In this document: piece by piece, positions 14,480 to 22,198 of the stretch
Numbering within the stretch: the stretch's first letter is position 1
Layout: each line of letters begins with the position of its first letter
NCBI GenBank assembly: GCA_900771365.1
Contig: CAAGNU010000296.1
Span: forward strand, 1 to 38,126
Direction: 5' to 3'
Origin: Bacteroidales bacterium
GTDB lineage: Bacteria > Bacteroidota > Bacteroidia > Bacteroidales > P3
DNA length: 38,126 bases
Made by a program: the position numbers and the translations under genes
Notes under the pieces: model-generated
The model's input: only the letters and a program-made list of their open reading frames with translations
Told to the model about the DNA's origin: nothing
The model's database searches: none

Positions 14480-16067
14480 TAACATATATGGCACGCGAGC
14501 AAGCGGAGGACAACACGGCGATGTGTTTACAAAGCCATGTGTTGTAGATTATATGCTCGACATGGTGGGCTATACAGCCGATAGGGATTTGTCGGCTGTG
14601 TCCATTATGGAGCCTTCGTGTGGCGAAGGCAGTTTTCTCATTCCCATCATTTGCCGACTGGCAGCATCGGCTTCTCGTTTTGGGTTCGACCTCAATGAGG
14701 CTTTCCACCGCAATATTTTTGCATCAGATCTTGATGGGAAAAAAGTGCTTATATGTATTGAACGTATAAAAAATGCGTTCCCAGAGATTGCAGAGCCAAA
14801 CTTAAAAATCATTGTGGAGGACTACCTTCTTGCAGAACATGATTATGTTGACATCATTATCGGTAACCCTCCATATATCAGATATGAGCAAATACCTGAA
14901 GATAAGCTCGATATTTACAAGAAGAGGTTTTCGACATTCTATTATCGGGCCGACATGTATGTGCTATTTTTCGAGCAATCTTTAAGGCAATTGAGGCATG
15001 GCGGGAAACACTGCTTCATCTGTGCTAATCGATGGATGAAGAATCTCTATGGCAAGAATTTGCGTGAACTGGTGTCGCATTATTATAACATCAGTACAAT
15101 CATAAATATGGAGGGTGCAGATGCTTTTGATGAAGAGGTGCTTGCATATCCTGCTATCACCTTGATAGAAAACAATAGCAGTCATGACTCATTGCAGTAT
15201 GCCGAAATTGCTAATGTTGAGGACTTGGATGACGTGGCATTCAAAAGGTTGCCATATCCTGACGGACAAGATTGGAGCAATGTGTTTAATACAGCAAGCC
15301 AGGATTACCCGTTCGGATTAATTGAGGAGCAAGGATTCAAGATAGGTATTGGTGTGGCTACGGGTGCCGACAGCATTTTTATTTCGAAGGATATAAAAGG
15401 ACAGGTCGAAGACGAGCTGTTGATTCCTTCGGTGAACGCACGCGATTTGCAAGGAAACTCTCTGCAATGGGGCGGGTGGTATTTGCTGAACCCGTATGAT
15501 GCTGACGGCAGACTAATTTCATTAGAGGCGTTCCCGAAGGCAAAGAGATACTTCGAATCGCATCGTGAACGCTTATCAAGTCGCCATAAGGCCTCAAAGA
15601 ATCTTGCAGCATGGTATGGAACCATTGATAAGATTTCTCCAACTTTGCAATCACAGCCTAAGATTCTTTTGCCAGATATCTCAGGCAATACATACGTCTT
15701 TGTTGATGAGGGCAGGTATTACCCGCAACACAATATCTACTACATCACAGGTGGCACAGAGATGCAGCTCAAACTGCTTGCGGCCCTTTTGATGTCGGAC
15801 TTTGTAAGAACGCAACTGAACAATGTTACTAACAAGATGAACGGAGGGTATGCTCGTTGGCAGAGCCAGCATTTGCGCAAACTCCACATTCCAACAATTT
15901 CGGCAATTAGCAGCACATTGGCATCTAATCTTCTCGTTTATTATCAAAGTGGCAATATTGAAGGTATCAATCGTTGTACTCGAGAAATCATTGCCCAAGA
16001 AAATGCTCATCCGACAACGAGAAAGAGGGTTGTTCTAAATAGGCAGCTGACATTTGATTTTGCATAA
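14466..16067 (+). CDS. N6-adenine DNA methyltransferase partner of the PaeR7I-type endonuclease
   Basis: A 533-residue class I SAM-dependent methyltransferase. Motif I is EPSCGEGSF (49-57) and catalytic motif IV is IIGNPPYIRYEQ (131-142), the N6-adenine form. The long C-terminal half, with a target-recognition region and a final LNRQLTFDF stretch, resembles M.PaeR7I and other Eco57I-like modification enzymes. It overlaps the endonuclease gene in a different frame, so translation is probably coupled. Its role is to methylate the host copies of the recognition site and protect them. The sequence appears complete with no frameshift. Confidence 0.9.
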   Translation: MNLNDNIYGTRASGGQHGDVFTKPCVVDYMLDMVGYTADRDLSAVSIMEPSCGEGSFLIPIICRLAASASRFGFDLNEAFHRNIFASDLDGKKVLICIERIKNAFPEIAEPNLKIIVEDYLLAEHDYVDIIIGNPPYIRYEQIPEDKLDIYKKRFSTFYYRADMYVLFFEQSLRQLRHGGKHCFICANRWMKNLYGKNLRELVSHYYNISTIINMEGADAFDEEVLAYPAITLIENNSSHDSLQYAEIANVEDLDDVAFKRLPYPDGQDWSNVFNTASQDYPFGLIEEQGFKIGIGVATGADSIFISKDIKGQVEDELLIPSVNARDLQGNSLQWGGWYLLNPYDADGRLISLEAFPKAKRYFESHRERLSSRHKASKNLAAWYGTIDKISPTLQSQPKILLPDISGNTYVFVDEGRYYPQHNIYYITGGTEMQLKLLAALLMSDFVRTQLNNVTNKMNGGYARWQSQHLRKLHIPTISAISSTLASNLLVYYQSGNIEGINRCTREIIAQENAHPTTRKRVVLNRQLTFDFA

Positions 16068-16072
16068 ATATC

Positions 16073-16780
16073 TTGAGAATATTCATTTATAATAGTCATG
16101 TCAGCTTGAAGTATTTTTGCTCATATATTGCTTGGATTGTTGTGGCGGGGTCTTGGGGGCTGGCCTTGGCGGGGGTGTGCTCCGAAGTGGCGGCTGCGAG
16201 GGTAGGAGGGTGGCTGTTTCTGATAGGGAAGGGGGTGATGCTGCTTTCTACTTTTGTGGCTGGCGTGAGGGATTGGAGGCTGGCGTGGAAGGTCTTTGTG
16301 GGACGCTACTGCTTCGACCATAGGATGCCGCATGGCTGGGTGCAGGCTTTGTGCCGCTTCACTTGGGAACTGCCGCAGACATGGGCAGGCTATGTGGTGG
16401 CACAGTGGCGGGTCTTTTTCGAGCGGGTGGATCGTGTGGACAGGCTTGGCGGCGTGACCTTTGTGACAAACGAGCATAAGTATGGCGACAGGGTGATGGG
16501 CATGTCGATAGGCTGCTTTGCCAATATGTGGGTGCCATACGCGATACATGGCGACTTCGAGGAGTTCGCCGTGCGGCCTCACCGCACCATCTTCCGCCAC
16601 GAATATGGTCACACGCTCGACAGTCACAGATGGGGGCTGCTGTACCTTCCCGTGGTGGGGGTGACGAGCCTGGTGAGCCAGCTCTTCGACCTCCGTGGCT
16701 GGCTGAACCACAAGCACAGCCACTGCTTCGTGGAGCGTCTGGCAGACCGCCATGCCGAGCGGTACTTTGGGGAATGCTGA
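16073..16780 (+). CDS. Membrane-anchored HExxH (metallopeptidase-like) protein of unknown role
   Basis: A 235-residue protein beginning at a TTG 5 bp after the methyltransferase stop; no ATG occurs in frame until codon 55, and a GTG in the first helix is an alternative. Two hydrophobic segments (about 14-35 and 46-64) are followed by a soluble part with FRHEYGHTLDS (H176, E177, H180), a zinc-peptidase HExxH motif, another hydrophobic patch (190-205) and a C-terminal VERLADRHAERYF where E221 or E229 could supply the third ligand. I do not recognise a named family. The position suggests co-transcription with the restriction system, but its GC-rich codons resemble the older genes, so it may simply be a chance neighbour. 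Confidence 0.65.
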   Translation: MRIFIYNSHVSLKYFCSYIAWIVVAGSWGLALAGVCSEVAAARVGGWLFLIGKGVMLLSTFVAGVRDWRLAWKVFVGRYCFDHRMPHGWVQALCRFTWELPQTWAGYVVAQWRVFFERVDRVDRLGGVTFVTNEHKYGDRVMGMSIGCFANMWVPYAIHGDFEEFAVRPHRTIFRHEYGHTLDSHRWGLLYLPVVGVTSLVSQLFDLRGWLNHKHSHCFVERLADRHAERYFGEC

Positions 16781-16850
16781 GTGGTTAAAGTTAAGTGGTT
16801 AATTATTCGGTTCCCGTCCCAATTTGACATTTAACACTTAACATTTACCA
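16781..16850. repeat. Modular repeat after a stop codon (TTAAGTGG type)
   Basis: GTGGTTAAAGTTAAGTGG, a GC-rich core CGGTTCCCGTCCC, then inverted units TTAACACTTAACATTTACC. This is the same plan as the other gene-end repeats with different units. It lies directly after the HExxH gene stop. Confidence 0.55.
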
Positions 16851-16855
16851 TTTTT

Positions 16856-16887
16856 TTTGTCTATATCGTAGTTTTTTCGTATCTTTG
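16856..16887 (+). promoter_or_regulatory. gcvP promoter
   Basis: TTTG at 16856-16859 and TATCTTTG at 16880-16887, separated by 20 bp, match both halves of the Bacteroidetes primary sigma promoter. The leader is about 40 nt and AT-rich. Confidence 0.8.
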
Positions 16888-16934
16888 TAGTCTCATTTTG
16901 AGTAAAAATTATAAATAAAATACAATATAACAAT

Positions 16935-19787
16935 ATGATTAGCAACAATTTCGTACCAAGACACAATGGTGTCTCAAAGTCTGCTGATGAAGAGAAGATG
17001 CTGAAAGAAATCGGCGTCAGCTCCATGGAAGAACTGATTGACAAGGCCGTTCCCGCTGCCATCCGCCTCAAAGAGCCGATGCCTATCGCCGACGGCATTA
17101 ACGAATATGAGTTCCTGAACCGCTGCCGCGCTCTGGCCGACAAGAACAAGATCTATAAGACCTATATCGGCATGGGCTACTATGGCACCATCACCCCCGC
17201 CGTGATTCAGCGCAACGTCTTTGAGAACGCTGGCTGGTACACCGCCTATACTCCTTATCAGACCGAGATCAGCCAGGGCCGTCTTGAGGCTCTGATGACC
17301 TACCAGACCATGGTTGCCGACATGACCCACATGCCCATGGCTAACGCCTCCCTCCTTGACGAGGCTACCGCCGGCGGCGAGTGCATGCTGATGTTCTTCG
17401 CCAGCCGCAGCCGTCAGGCTCAGAAGGATGGCGTGAACAAGATCTTCGTCGATGAAGGCGTGCTGCCTCAGACCCTCGACGTGATGCGCACTAACGCTGC
17501 TCCCCGTAACATCGAGATTGTGACCGGCAAGGTTGCCGACTTCGATTTCGACGCTGCTAAGTATTTCGCCGTCATGGTGCAGAACCCCAACCAGTATGGT
17601 GAGGTGCGCGACTACACCGAGTTTATTGCCAAGTGCCACGAGAAGGGTATCTTCGTGGGTATGGCTACCGACCTCATGGCTCTTGCCATGGTGAAGACTC
17701 CTGGCGAGATGGGCGCAGACTGCGCTTTCGGCAGCAGCCAGCGTTTCGGCCTCCCCATGGGCTTCGGCGGTCCTCACGCAGGCTTCTTCGCCATCACTGA
17801 GGCTTTCAAGCGTTCCTTCCCTGGCCGTATCATCGGCTGGAGCATCGACGCCAAGGGCAACCCCGCCCTCCGTATGGCTCTGGGTATGCGCGAGCAGCAC
17901 ATCAAGCGCGACAAGGCTACCTCCAACATCTGCACCGCTTCCGCTCTGCAGGCTATCATGAGCGGCTTCTACGCTGCTTGGCACGGTCCCGAAGGCATCC
18001 GTCAGATTGCTGGCAACATCCACAGCATCGCCAGCGTCCTGGCCAAGGAACTTGAGAAATACGGCTACAAACAGCACAATACCGCTTTCTTCGACACCCT
18101 CGCACTCCAGTGCCCCGTCAAGACCGACGTGGTGAAGAAAGTGGCTCTCGAACATGAAATCAACTTCCGCTACATCTGCGAAGAGTGCATCGGCATCAGC
18201 ATCGACGAGACCACCTCTAAGGAGGATGTGAACGAGATCATCACCGTTCTGGCTACTGCCGCAGGCAAGAAGCCCGAACTGCTCCAGTGCAACGGCTGCT
18301 GCTGCAACACCGTCAGCCTGACCGAGAACCTCATGCGCACCACCGCATACCTCACCCACAGCGTCTTCAACAAGTACCACAACGAGACCGAGATGATGCG
18401 CTACATGAAGAAGCTTGAGGTGAAAGACCTCAGCCTCAACCGCGCTATGATTCCTCTGGGAAGCTGCACCATGAAGCTGAATGCTGCTGCCGAGATGATG
18501 CCCCTCAGCTGGGCTGGCTTCGGCGCCATCCACCCCTTCGCTCCCGCTGACCAGACCGAAGGCTACAACGAGATGATCAACGAGATGGAAGACCTCCTCG
18601 CCGTCGTTACCGGCTTTGCCGGCGTGAGCTTGCAGCCCAACTCGGGTGCCGCAGGTGAGTACAGCGGCCTCACGGTTATCCGCAACTACCATATCGACTG
18701 CGGCAACGGACATCGCAATGTCTGCCTCATTCCCGCAAGTGCCCACGGCACCAACCCCGCAAGTGCCGCTAAGGCCGGCATGACTGTCGTGGTGGTGAAG
18801 TGCAACGAGCGCGGCGATGTGGATATCGACGACCTCAAGGCTAAGGCTGAGCAGTACAAGGACAACCTCGCCTGCATCATGATCACCTATCCTTCTACCC
18901 ACGGTGCATTTGAAGAGGGCATCCTCGAAATCATCAACATCATCCATGAGAACGGCGGCCTCGTCTATATGGACGGCGCTAACATGAACGCACAGATCGG
19001 CCTCACTAGCCCCGGCCACATGGGCGCTGATGTCTGCCACCTCAACCTCCACAAATCCTTCGCAGGTCCTCACGGCGGCGGCGGCTCCGGCGTTGGTCCT
19101 ATCGCTGTCAGCGCTAAGCTGCTCGACTTCCTGCCCAAGCACAGCCAGGTGACTGTCGGCGGCAAGAAGGGCAACGCTATGGCCGGCTCTCCTTACGGCA
19201 ACGCTCTGCTCTTCCCCATCAGCTACGGCTACCTCCTCATGCTCGGCGGCAACGGCCTCACCGAGGCTACGCGCCACGCTATCCTCAACGCCAACTACCT
19301 GCGCGCCCGTCTGCAGAAATACTACAAGATTCTCTATACCAACAAGAACGGCATGTGCGGTCACGAGATGATCGTTGACTTCTCCGAGTTCAGCCTGAAG
19401 GTCGGTGTTGGCGATATCGCTCGCCGTCTTGACGACTACGGCTTCCATGCTCCCACCGTGGCATTCCCCGTCCATAACACCCTTATGGTCGAACCCACCG
19501 AGAGCGAGCCTCTGAGCGAACTCGACCGCCTCTGCGACGCCCTCATCGCCATCCGTCAGGAAATCGATGACATCATGACTGGCAAGTTCGATGAGAAGAA
19601 CAACCCCATCGCTAACGCTCCTCACACCATGCAGGTTGTCTGCGCCGATGAGTGGAACTATCCTTACAGCCGTAAGGTTGCCGCCTTCCCCTTAGAGCAT
19701 GGCGACAAATACTGGCCCACTATCAGCAAGATTGACGATGCCTACGGCGACCGTAACTTGCAGCCCGTTTGGCCCGCTGAGAACTAA
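16935..19787 (+). CDS. gcvP: Glycine dehydrogenase (decarboxylating), P-protein of the glycine cleavage system
   Basis: A 950-residue single-chain P-protein that decarboxylates glycine with PLP and passes the aminomethyl group to the lipoyl arm of the H-protein. Both ancestral halves are fused. The N-terminal half has FVPRHNG and GMGYYGTITPAVIQRN near 77, then EAMLDEATAGGE-type motifs (here SLLDEATAGGECM). The C-terminal half has CHLNLHKSFAGPHGGGG with the PLP lysine K707. Full length matches the family. gcvT and gcvH are not adjacent, as in many Bacteroidales. Codon use is strongly biased to C-ending codons, typical of a highly expressed gene. It is flanked by a strong promoter and its own terminator, so it is monocistronic. 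Confidence 0.97.
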   Translation: MISNNFVPRHNGVSKSADEEKMLKEIGVSSMEELIDKAVPAAIRLKEPMPIADGINEYEFLNRCRALADKNKIYKTYIGMGYYGTITPAVIQRNVFENAGWYTAYTPYQTEISQGRLEALMTYQTMVADMTHMPMANASLLDEATAGGECMLMFFASRSRQAQKDGVNKIFVDEGVLPQTLDVMRTNAAPRNIEIVTGKVADFDFDAAKYFAVMVQNPNQYGEVRDYTEFIAKCHEKGIFVGMATDLMALAMVKTPGEMGADCAFGSSQRFGLPMGFGGPHAGFFAITEAFKRSFPGRIIGWSIDAKGNPALRMALGMREQHIKRDKATSNICTASALQAIMSGFYAAWHGPEGIRQIAGNIHSIASVLAKELEKYGYKQHNTAFFDTLALQCPVKTDVVKKVALEHEINFRYICEECIGISIDETTSKEDVNEIITVLATAAGKKPELLQCNGCCCNTVSLTENLMRTTAYLTHSVFNKYHNETEMMRYMKKLEVKDLSLNRAMIPLGSCTMKLNAAAEMMPLSWAGFGAIHPFAPADQTEGYNEMINEMEDLLAVVTGFAGVSLQPNSGAAGEYSGLTVIRNYHIDCGNGHRNVCLIPASAHGTNPASAAKAGMTVVVVKCNERGDVDIDDLKAKAEQYKDNLACIMITYPSTHGAFEEGILEIINIIHENGGLVYMDGANMNAQIGLTSPGHMGADVCHLNLHKSFAGPHGGGGSGVGPIAVSAKLLDFLPKHSQVTVGGKKGNAMAGSPYGNALLFPISYGYLLMLGGNGLTEATRHAILNANYLRARLQKYYKILYTNKNGMCGHEMIVDFSEFSLKVGVGDIARRLDDYGFHAPTVAFPVHNTLMVEPTESEPLSELDRLCDALIAIRQEIDDIMTGKFDEKNNPIANAPHTMQVVCADEWNYPYSRKVAAFPLEHGDKYWPTISKIDDAYGDRNLQPVWPAEN

Positions 19788-19811
19788 TTCTCATCAGCCA
19801 AGATATCACAC

Positions 19812-19850
19812 TACGGCGACCTCATCAGGGGTCGCCGTGGTATTTATATT
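19812..19850 (+). terminator. gcvP intrinsic terminator
   Basis: TACGGCGACC (19812-19821) pairs with GGTCGCCGTG (19830-19839), 10 pairs including one G-T, around an 8-nt loop, followed by a T-rich tail. It lies 24 bp after the stop. Confidence 0.88.
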
Positions 19851-19890
19851 TATTTATATATTTTTTATCTGCTGAGTCAAAATAATTTTG

Positions 19891-19898
19891 TATCTTTG
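19891..19898 (+). promoter_or_regulatory. Promoter -7 element of the GT2 gene
   Basis: TATCTTTG in an AT-rich context after the gcvP terminator. The leader to the ATG at 20001 is about 95 nt. Confidence 0.65.
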
Positions 19899-20000
19899 CA
19901 TTGCGAAAAATAGGGGCAAAAAGGTTCGTAGAAGAGCCTTTTGTTCCTTAATGTCACTATAATACATATATATAGAATAAAAATAAAATACATATAAAAG

Positions 20001-20951
20001 ATGGATATTTCAATCATTGTACCGCTGTTTAACGAAGATGAGTCGCTGCCGCATCTGGCAGAATGGATAGACCGCGTGATGGAAGAGAATCATTTTGACT
20101 ACGAAGTCATCATGGTGGATGATGGCAGCAAGGACAACTCTTGGCAGGTGATAGAAGGTCTGCACGAGAAGAACCCCAGATATAAAGGTGTGAAGTTCCG
20201 CCGCAACTATGGCAAGTCGGCTGCCCTCAATGTGGGCTTTGCCCGTGCTCAGGGCGACGTGGTCATCACGATGGACGCCGACCTGCAGGACAGCCCCGAC
20301 GAGGTTCCCGAGCTGTTCCGCATGATTAAGGAAGATGGCTATGACCTGGTGAGCGGCTGGAAGAAGGTCCGCTACGACTCCAAGATTGCCAAGAACATCC
20401 CCTCCAAGTTCTTCAACTGGACTACCCGCAAGATGAGCGGCATCAAGCTGCACGACTTCAACTGCGGTCTGAAAGCCTACCGTCACGATGTGGTGAAGAG
20501 TATCGAGGTCTATGGCGAGATGCACCGTTTCATCCCTGTGATGGCTAAATGGGCAGGCTTCAGCAAGATTGGCGAGAAGGTGGTGAAGCACCGCAAGAGA
20601 GAGTTTGGCGTCACCAAGTTCGGTCTGAACCGCTTTGTGAACGGCTACCTCGACCTGATGAGCATCATGTTCATGTCCAAGTTCGGCAAACAGCCTATGC
20701 ACTTCTTCGGCTTGATTGGCAGCCTGGCATTCATTCTTGGCTTCATCGACCTGGTGATTGTCTGCATCATGCGTCTCTGCGGCACCATCGCCCTGACCAA
20801 TAGCGTGTGGTTCTACTTCGCCATCCTGTTCATCCTGATGGGCACCATGCTCTTCCTGGCAGGCTTCCTTGGCGAGCTGATCTGTCGCAACTCTACAACT
20901 CGCAACCAGTATCTGATTGAGAAAGATATGGTTGGTGGCGAACAAGCCTAA
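20001..20951 (+). CDS. GT2 family polyprenyl-phosphate glycosyltransferase with two C-terminal membrane helices
   Basis: A 316-residue enzyme resembling dolichol-phosphate mannose synthase, GtrB and ArnC. The N-terminal GT-A domain has IIVPLFNEDESLP (5-17), VDDGSKDNS and the metal-binding DADLQDSPDE near 93-102. HRFIP and RKREFGVTKFG near 175-210 match the acceptor loop of this subgroup. Two hydrophobic hairpin helices follow (about 232-260 and 267-292). It would move a sugar from a nucleotide sugar to undecaprenyl phosphate at the inner face of the membrane. Donor and final glycan are unknown; no flippase or acceptor transferase gene is adjacent. Confidence 0.9.
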   Translation: MDISIIVPLFNEDESLPHLAEWIDRVMEENHFDYEVIMVDDGSKDNSWQVIEGLHEKNPRYKGVKFRRNYGKSAALNVGFARAQGDVVITMDADLQDSPDEVPELFRMIKEDGYDLVSGWKKVRYDSKIAKNIPSKFFNWTTRKMSGIKLHDFNCGLKAYRHDVVKSIEVYGEMHRFIPVMAKWAGFSKIGEKVVKHRKREFGVTKFGLNRFVNGYLDLMSIMFMSKFGKQPMHFFGLIGSLAFILGFIDLVIVCIMRLCGTIALTNSVWFYFAILFILMGTMLFLAGFLGELICRNSTTRNQYLIEKDMVGGEQA

Positions 20952-21079
20952 AAATAGCACGGCAGAGAGTATCACTGTATTTTTTATCGGATTCAAACCA
21001 ATAAAAACGGTAAAAATGCGTTATTCTCTTATAGCCCAATAAAACTAAATTATAAACATACATAACTCTAAATAACGAT

Positions 21080-22180
21080 ATGTCTCTTCAATGTGGTATT
21101 GTGGGATTGCCCAACGTGGGTAAGTCAACTCTGTTTAATTGTCTTAGCAACGCCAAGGCACAGGCTGCGAACTTTCCGTTCTGCACCATCGAGCCCAATG
21201 TGGGCGTGATAACGGTCCCGGACGAGCGACTTGCCAAGCTGGTGGAAATAGAACGTCCTGCCAGCGTGGTGCCCGCAACTGTGGAAATTGTTGATATTGC
21301 CGGTCTGGTGAAAGGTGCCTCCAAAGGCGAAGGCTTGGGCAATAAGTTCTTGGGCGACATCCGCACCACGGATGCTATCATCCATGTGCTGCGCTGCTTT
21401 GATGACGACAACGTCACTCATGTTGATGGCAGCGTTGACCCTATCCGTGACAAGCAGACTATCGATTTGGAACTACAGTTCAAAGACCTCGAAACCATCG
21501 AGAATCGTTACGACAAAGAGGTGAAGAAAGCCAAAGCCGGCGGAGATGCAAGAGCCAAGAAGCTGGTGGAGGTGATGGACCTTTACAAAGAGGCTTTGCT
21601 GGCAGGACATAGCGCCCGCACCGTCAAGCTGGAAGATGCTCAACAGGAAGTGGCCAAGGATTTGATGCTGCTCACGGCAAAGCCCATCCTCTATGTGTGC
21701 AATGTTGATGAGAGTGCTGTGGTGAACGGCAACAAATATGTTGACGCTGTGCGCGAGGCTGTGAAAGACGAAGAGGCCGAAGTGCTGGTGATAGGTGCCG
21801 GCATCGAGGCAGACATAGCAGAGCTGGAGACATACGAAGAGAAGCAGATGTTCTTGGAAGACCTCGGACTGAAAGAGTCGGGCGTCAACCGTCTCATCAA
21901 GGCTGCATACAAGCTGCTCAATCTTCAGACCTTCCTCACGGCAGGTCCCAAAGAGTGCCGTGCCTGGACCTTTAAGAAAGGCATGAAAGCACCTCAGACT
22001 GCGGGTATTATCCATAGCGACTTCGAGCGTGGCTTTATCCGTGCAGAGGTCATCAAATTTGAAGACTACGTCACGTTGGGCAGCGAAGCCAAATGTCGCG
22101 AAGCTGGCAAGATTGCCGTAGAAGGTAAGGACTATGTGGTGCAGGATGGCGATATCATGCACTTTAGATTTAATGTCTAA
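21080..22180 (+). CDS. ychF: YchF/Ola1-family ribosome-binding ATPase
   Basis: A 366-residue universally conserved P-loop NTPase of the Obg group. GLPNVGKSTLFN (8-19) is the P-loop, VEIVDIAGLVKGASKGEGLGNKFL is the G3/switch II region, and NVDE near 210 replaces the NKxD that would give GTP preference, in line with ATP use. The last about 85 residues are the TGS domain, ending in DGDIMHFRFNV. It binds ribosomes and affects stress responses and translation accuracy in other bacteria. The gene begins a compact run: the porW-like gene follows after 18 bp. Confidence 0.96.
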   Translation: MSLQCGIVGLPNVGKSTLFNCLSNAKAQAANFPFCTIEPNVGVITVPDERLAKLVEIERPASVVPATVEIVDIAGLVKGASKGEGLGNKFLGDIRTTDAIIHVLRCFDDDNVTHVDGSVDPIRDKQTIDLELQFKDLETIENRYDKEVKKAKAGGDARAKKLVEVMDLYKEALLAGHSARTVKLEDAQQEVAKDLMLLTAKPILYVCNVDESAVVNGNKYVDAVREAVKDEEAEVLVIGAGIEADIAELETYEEKQMFLEDLGLKESGVNRLIKAAYKLLNLQTFLTAGPKECRAWTFKKGMKAPQTAGIIHSDFERGFIRAEVIKFEDYVTLGSEAKCREAGKIAVEGKDYVVQDGDIMHFRFNV

Positions 22181-22198
22181 ATAAAGTCTTTTAATATA

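Noticed and set aside
16974..19625. An 883-codon open frame on the minus strand opposite gcvP
   Set aside because: It is the mirror of gcvP's biased codon use. gcvP is unmistakable on the plus strand and the antisense product has no recognisable domain.
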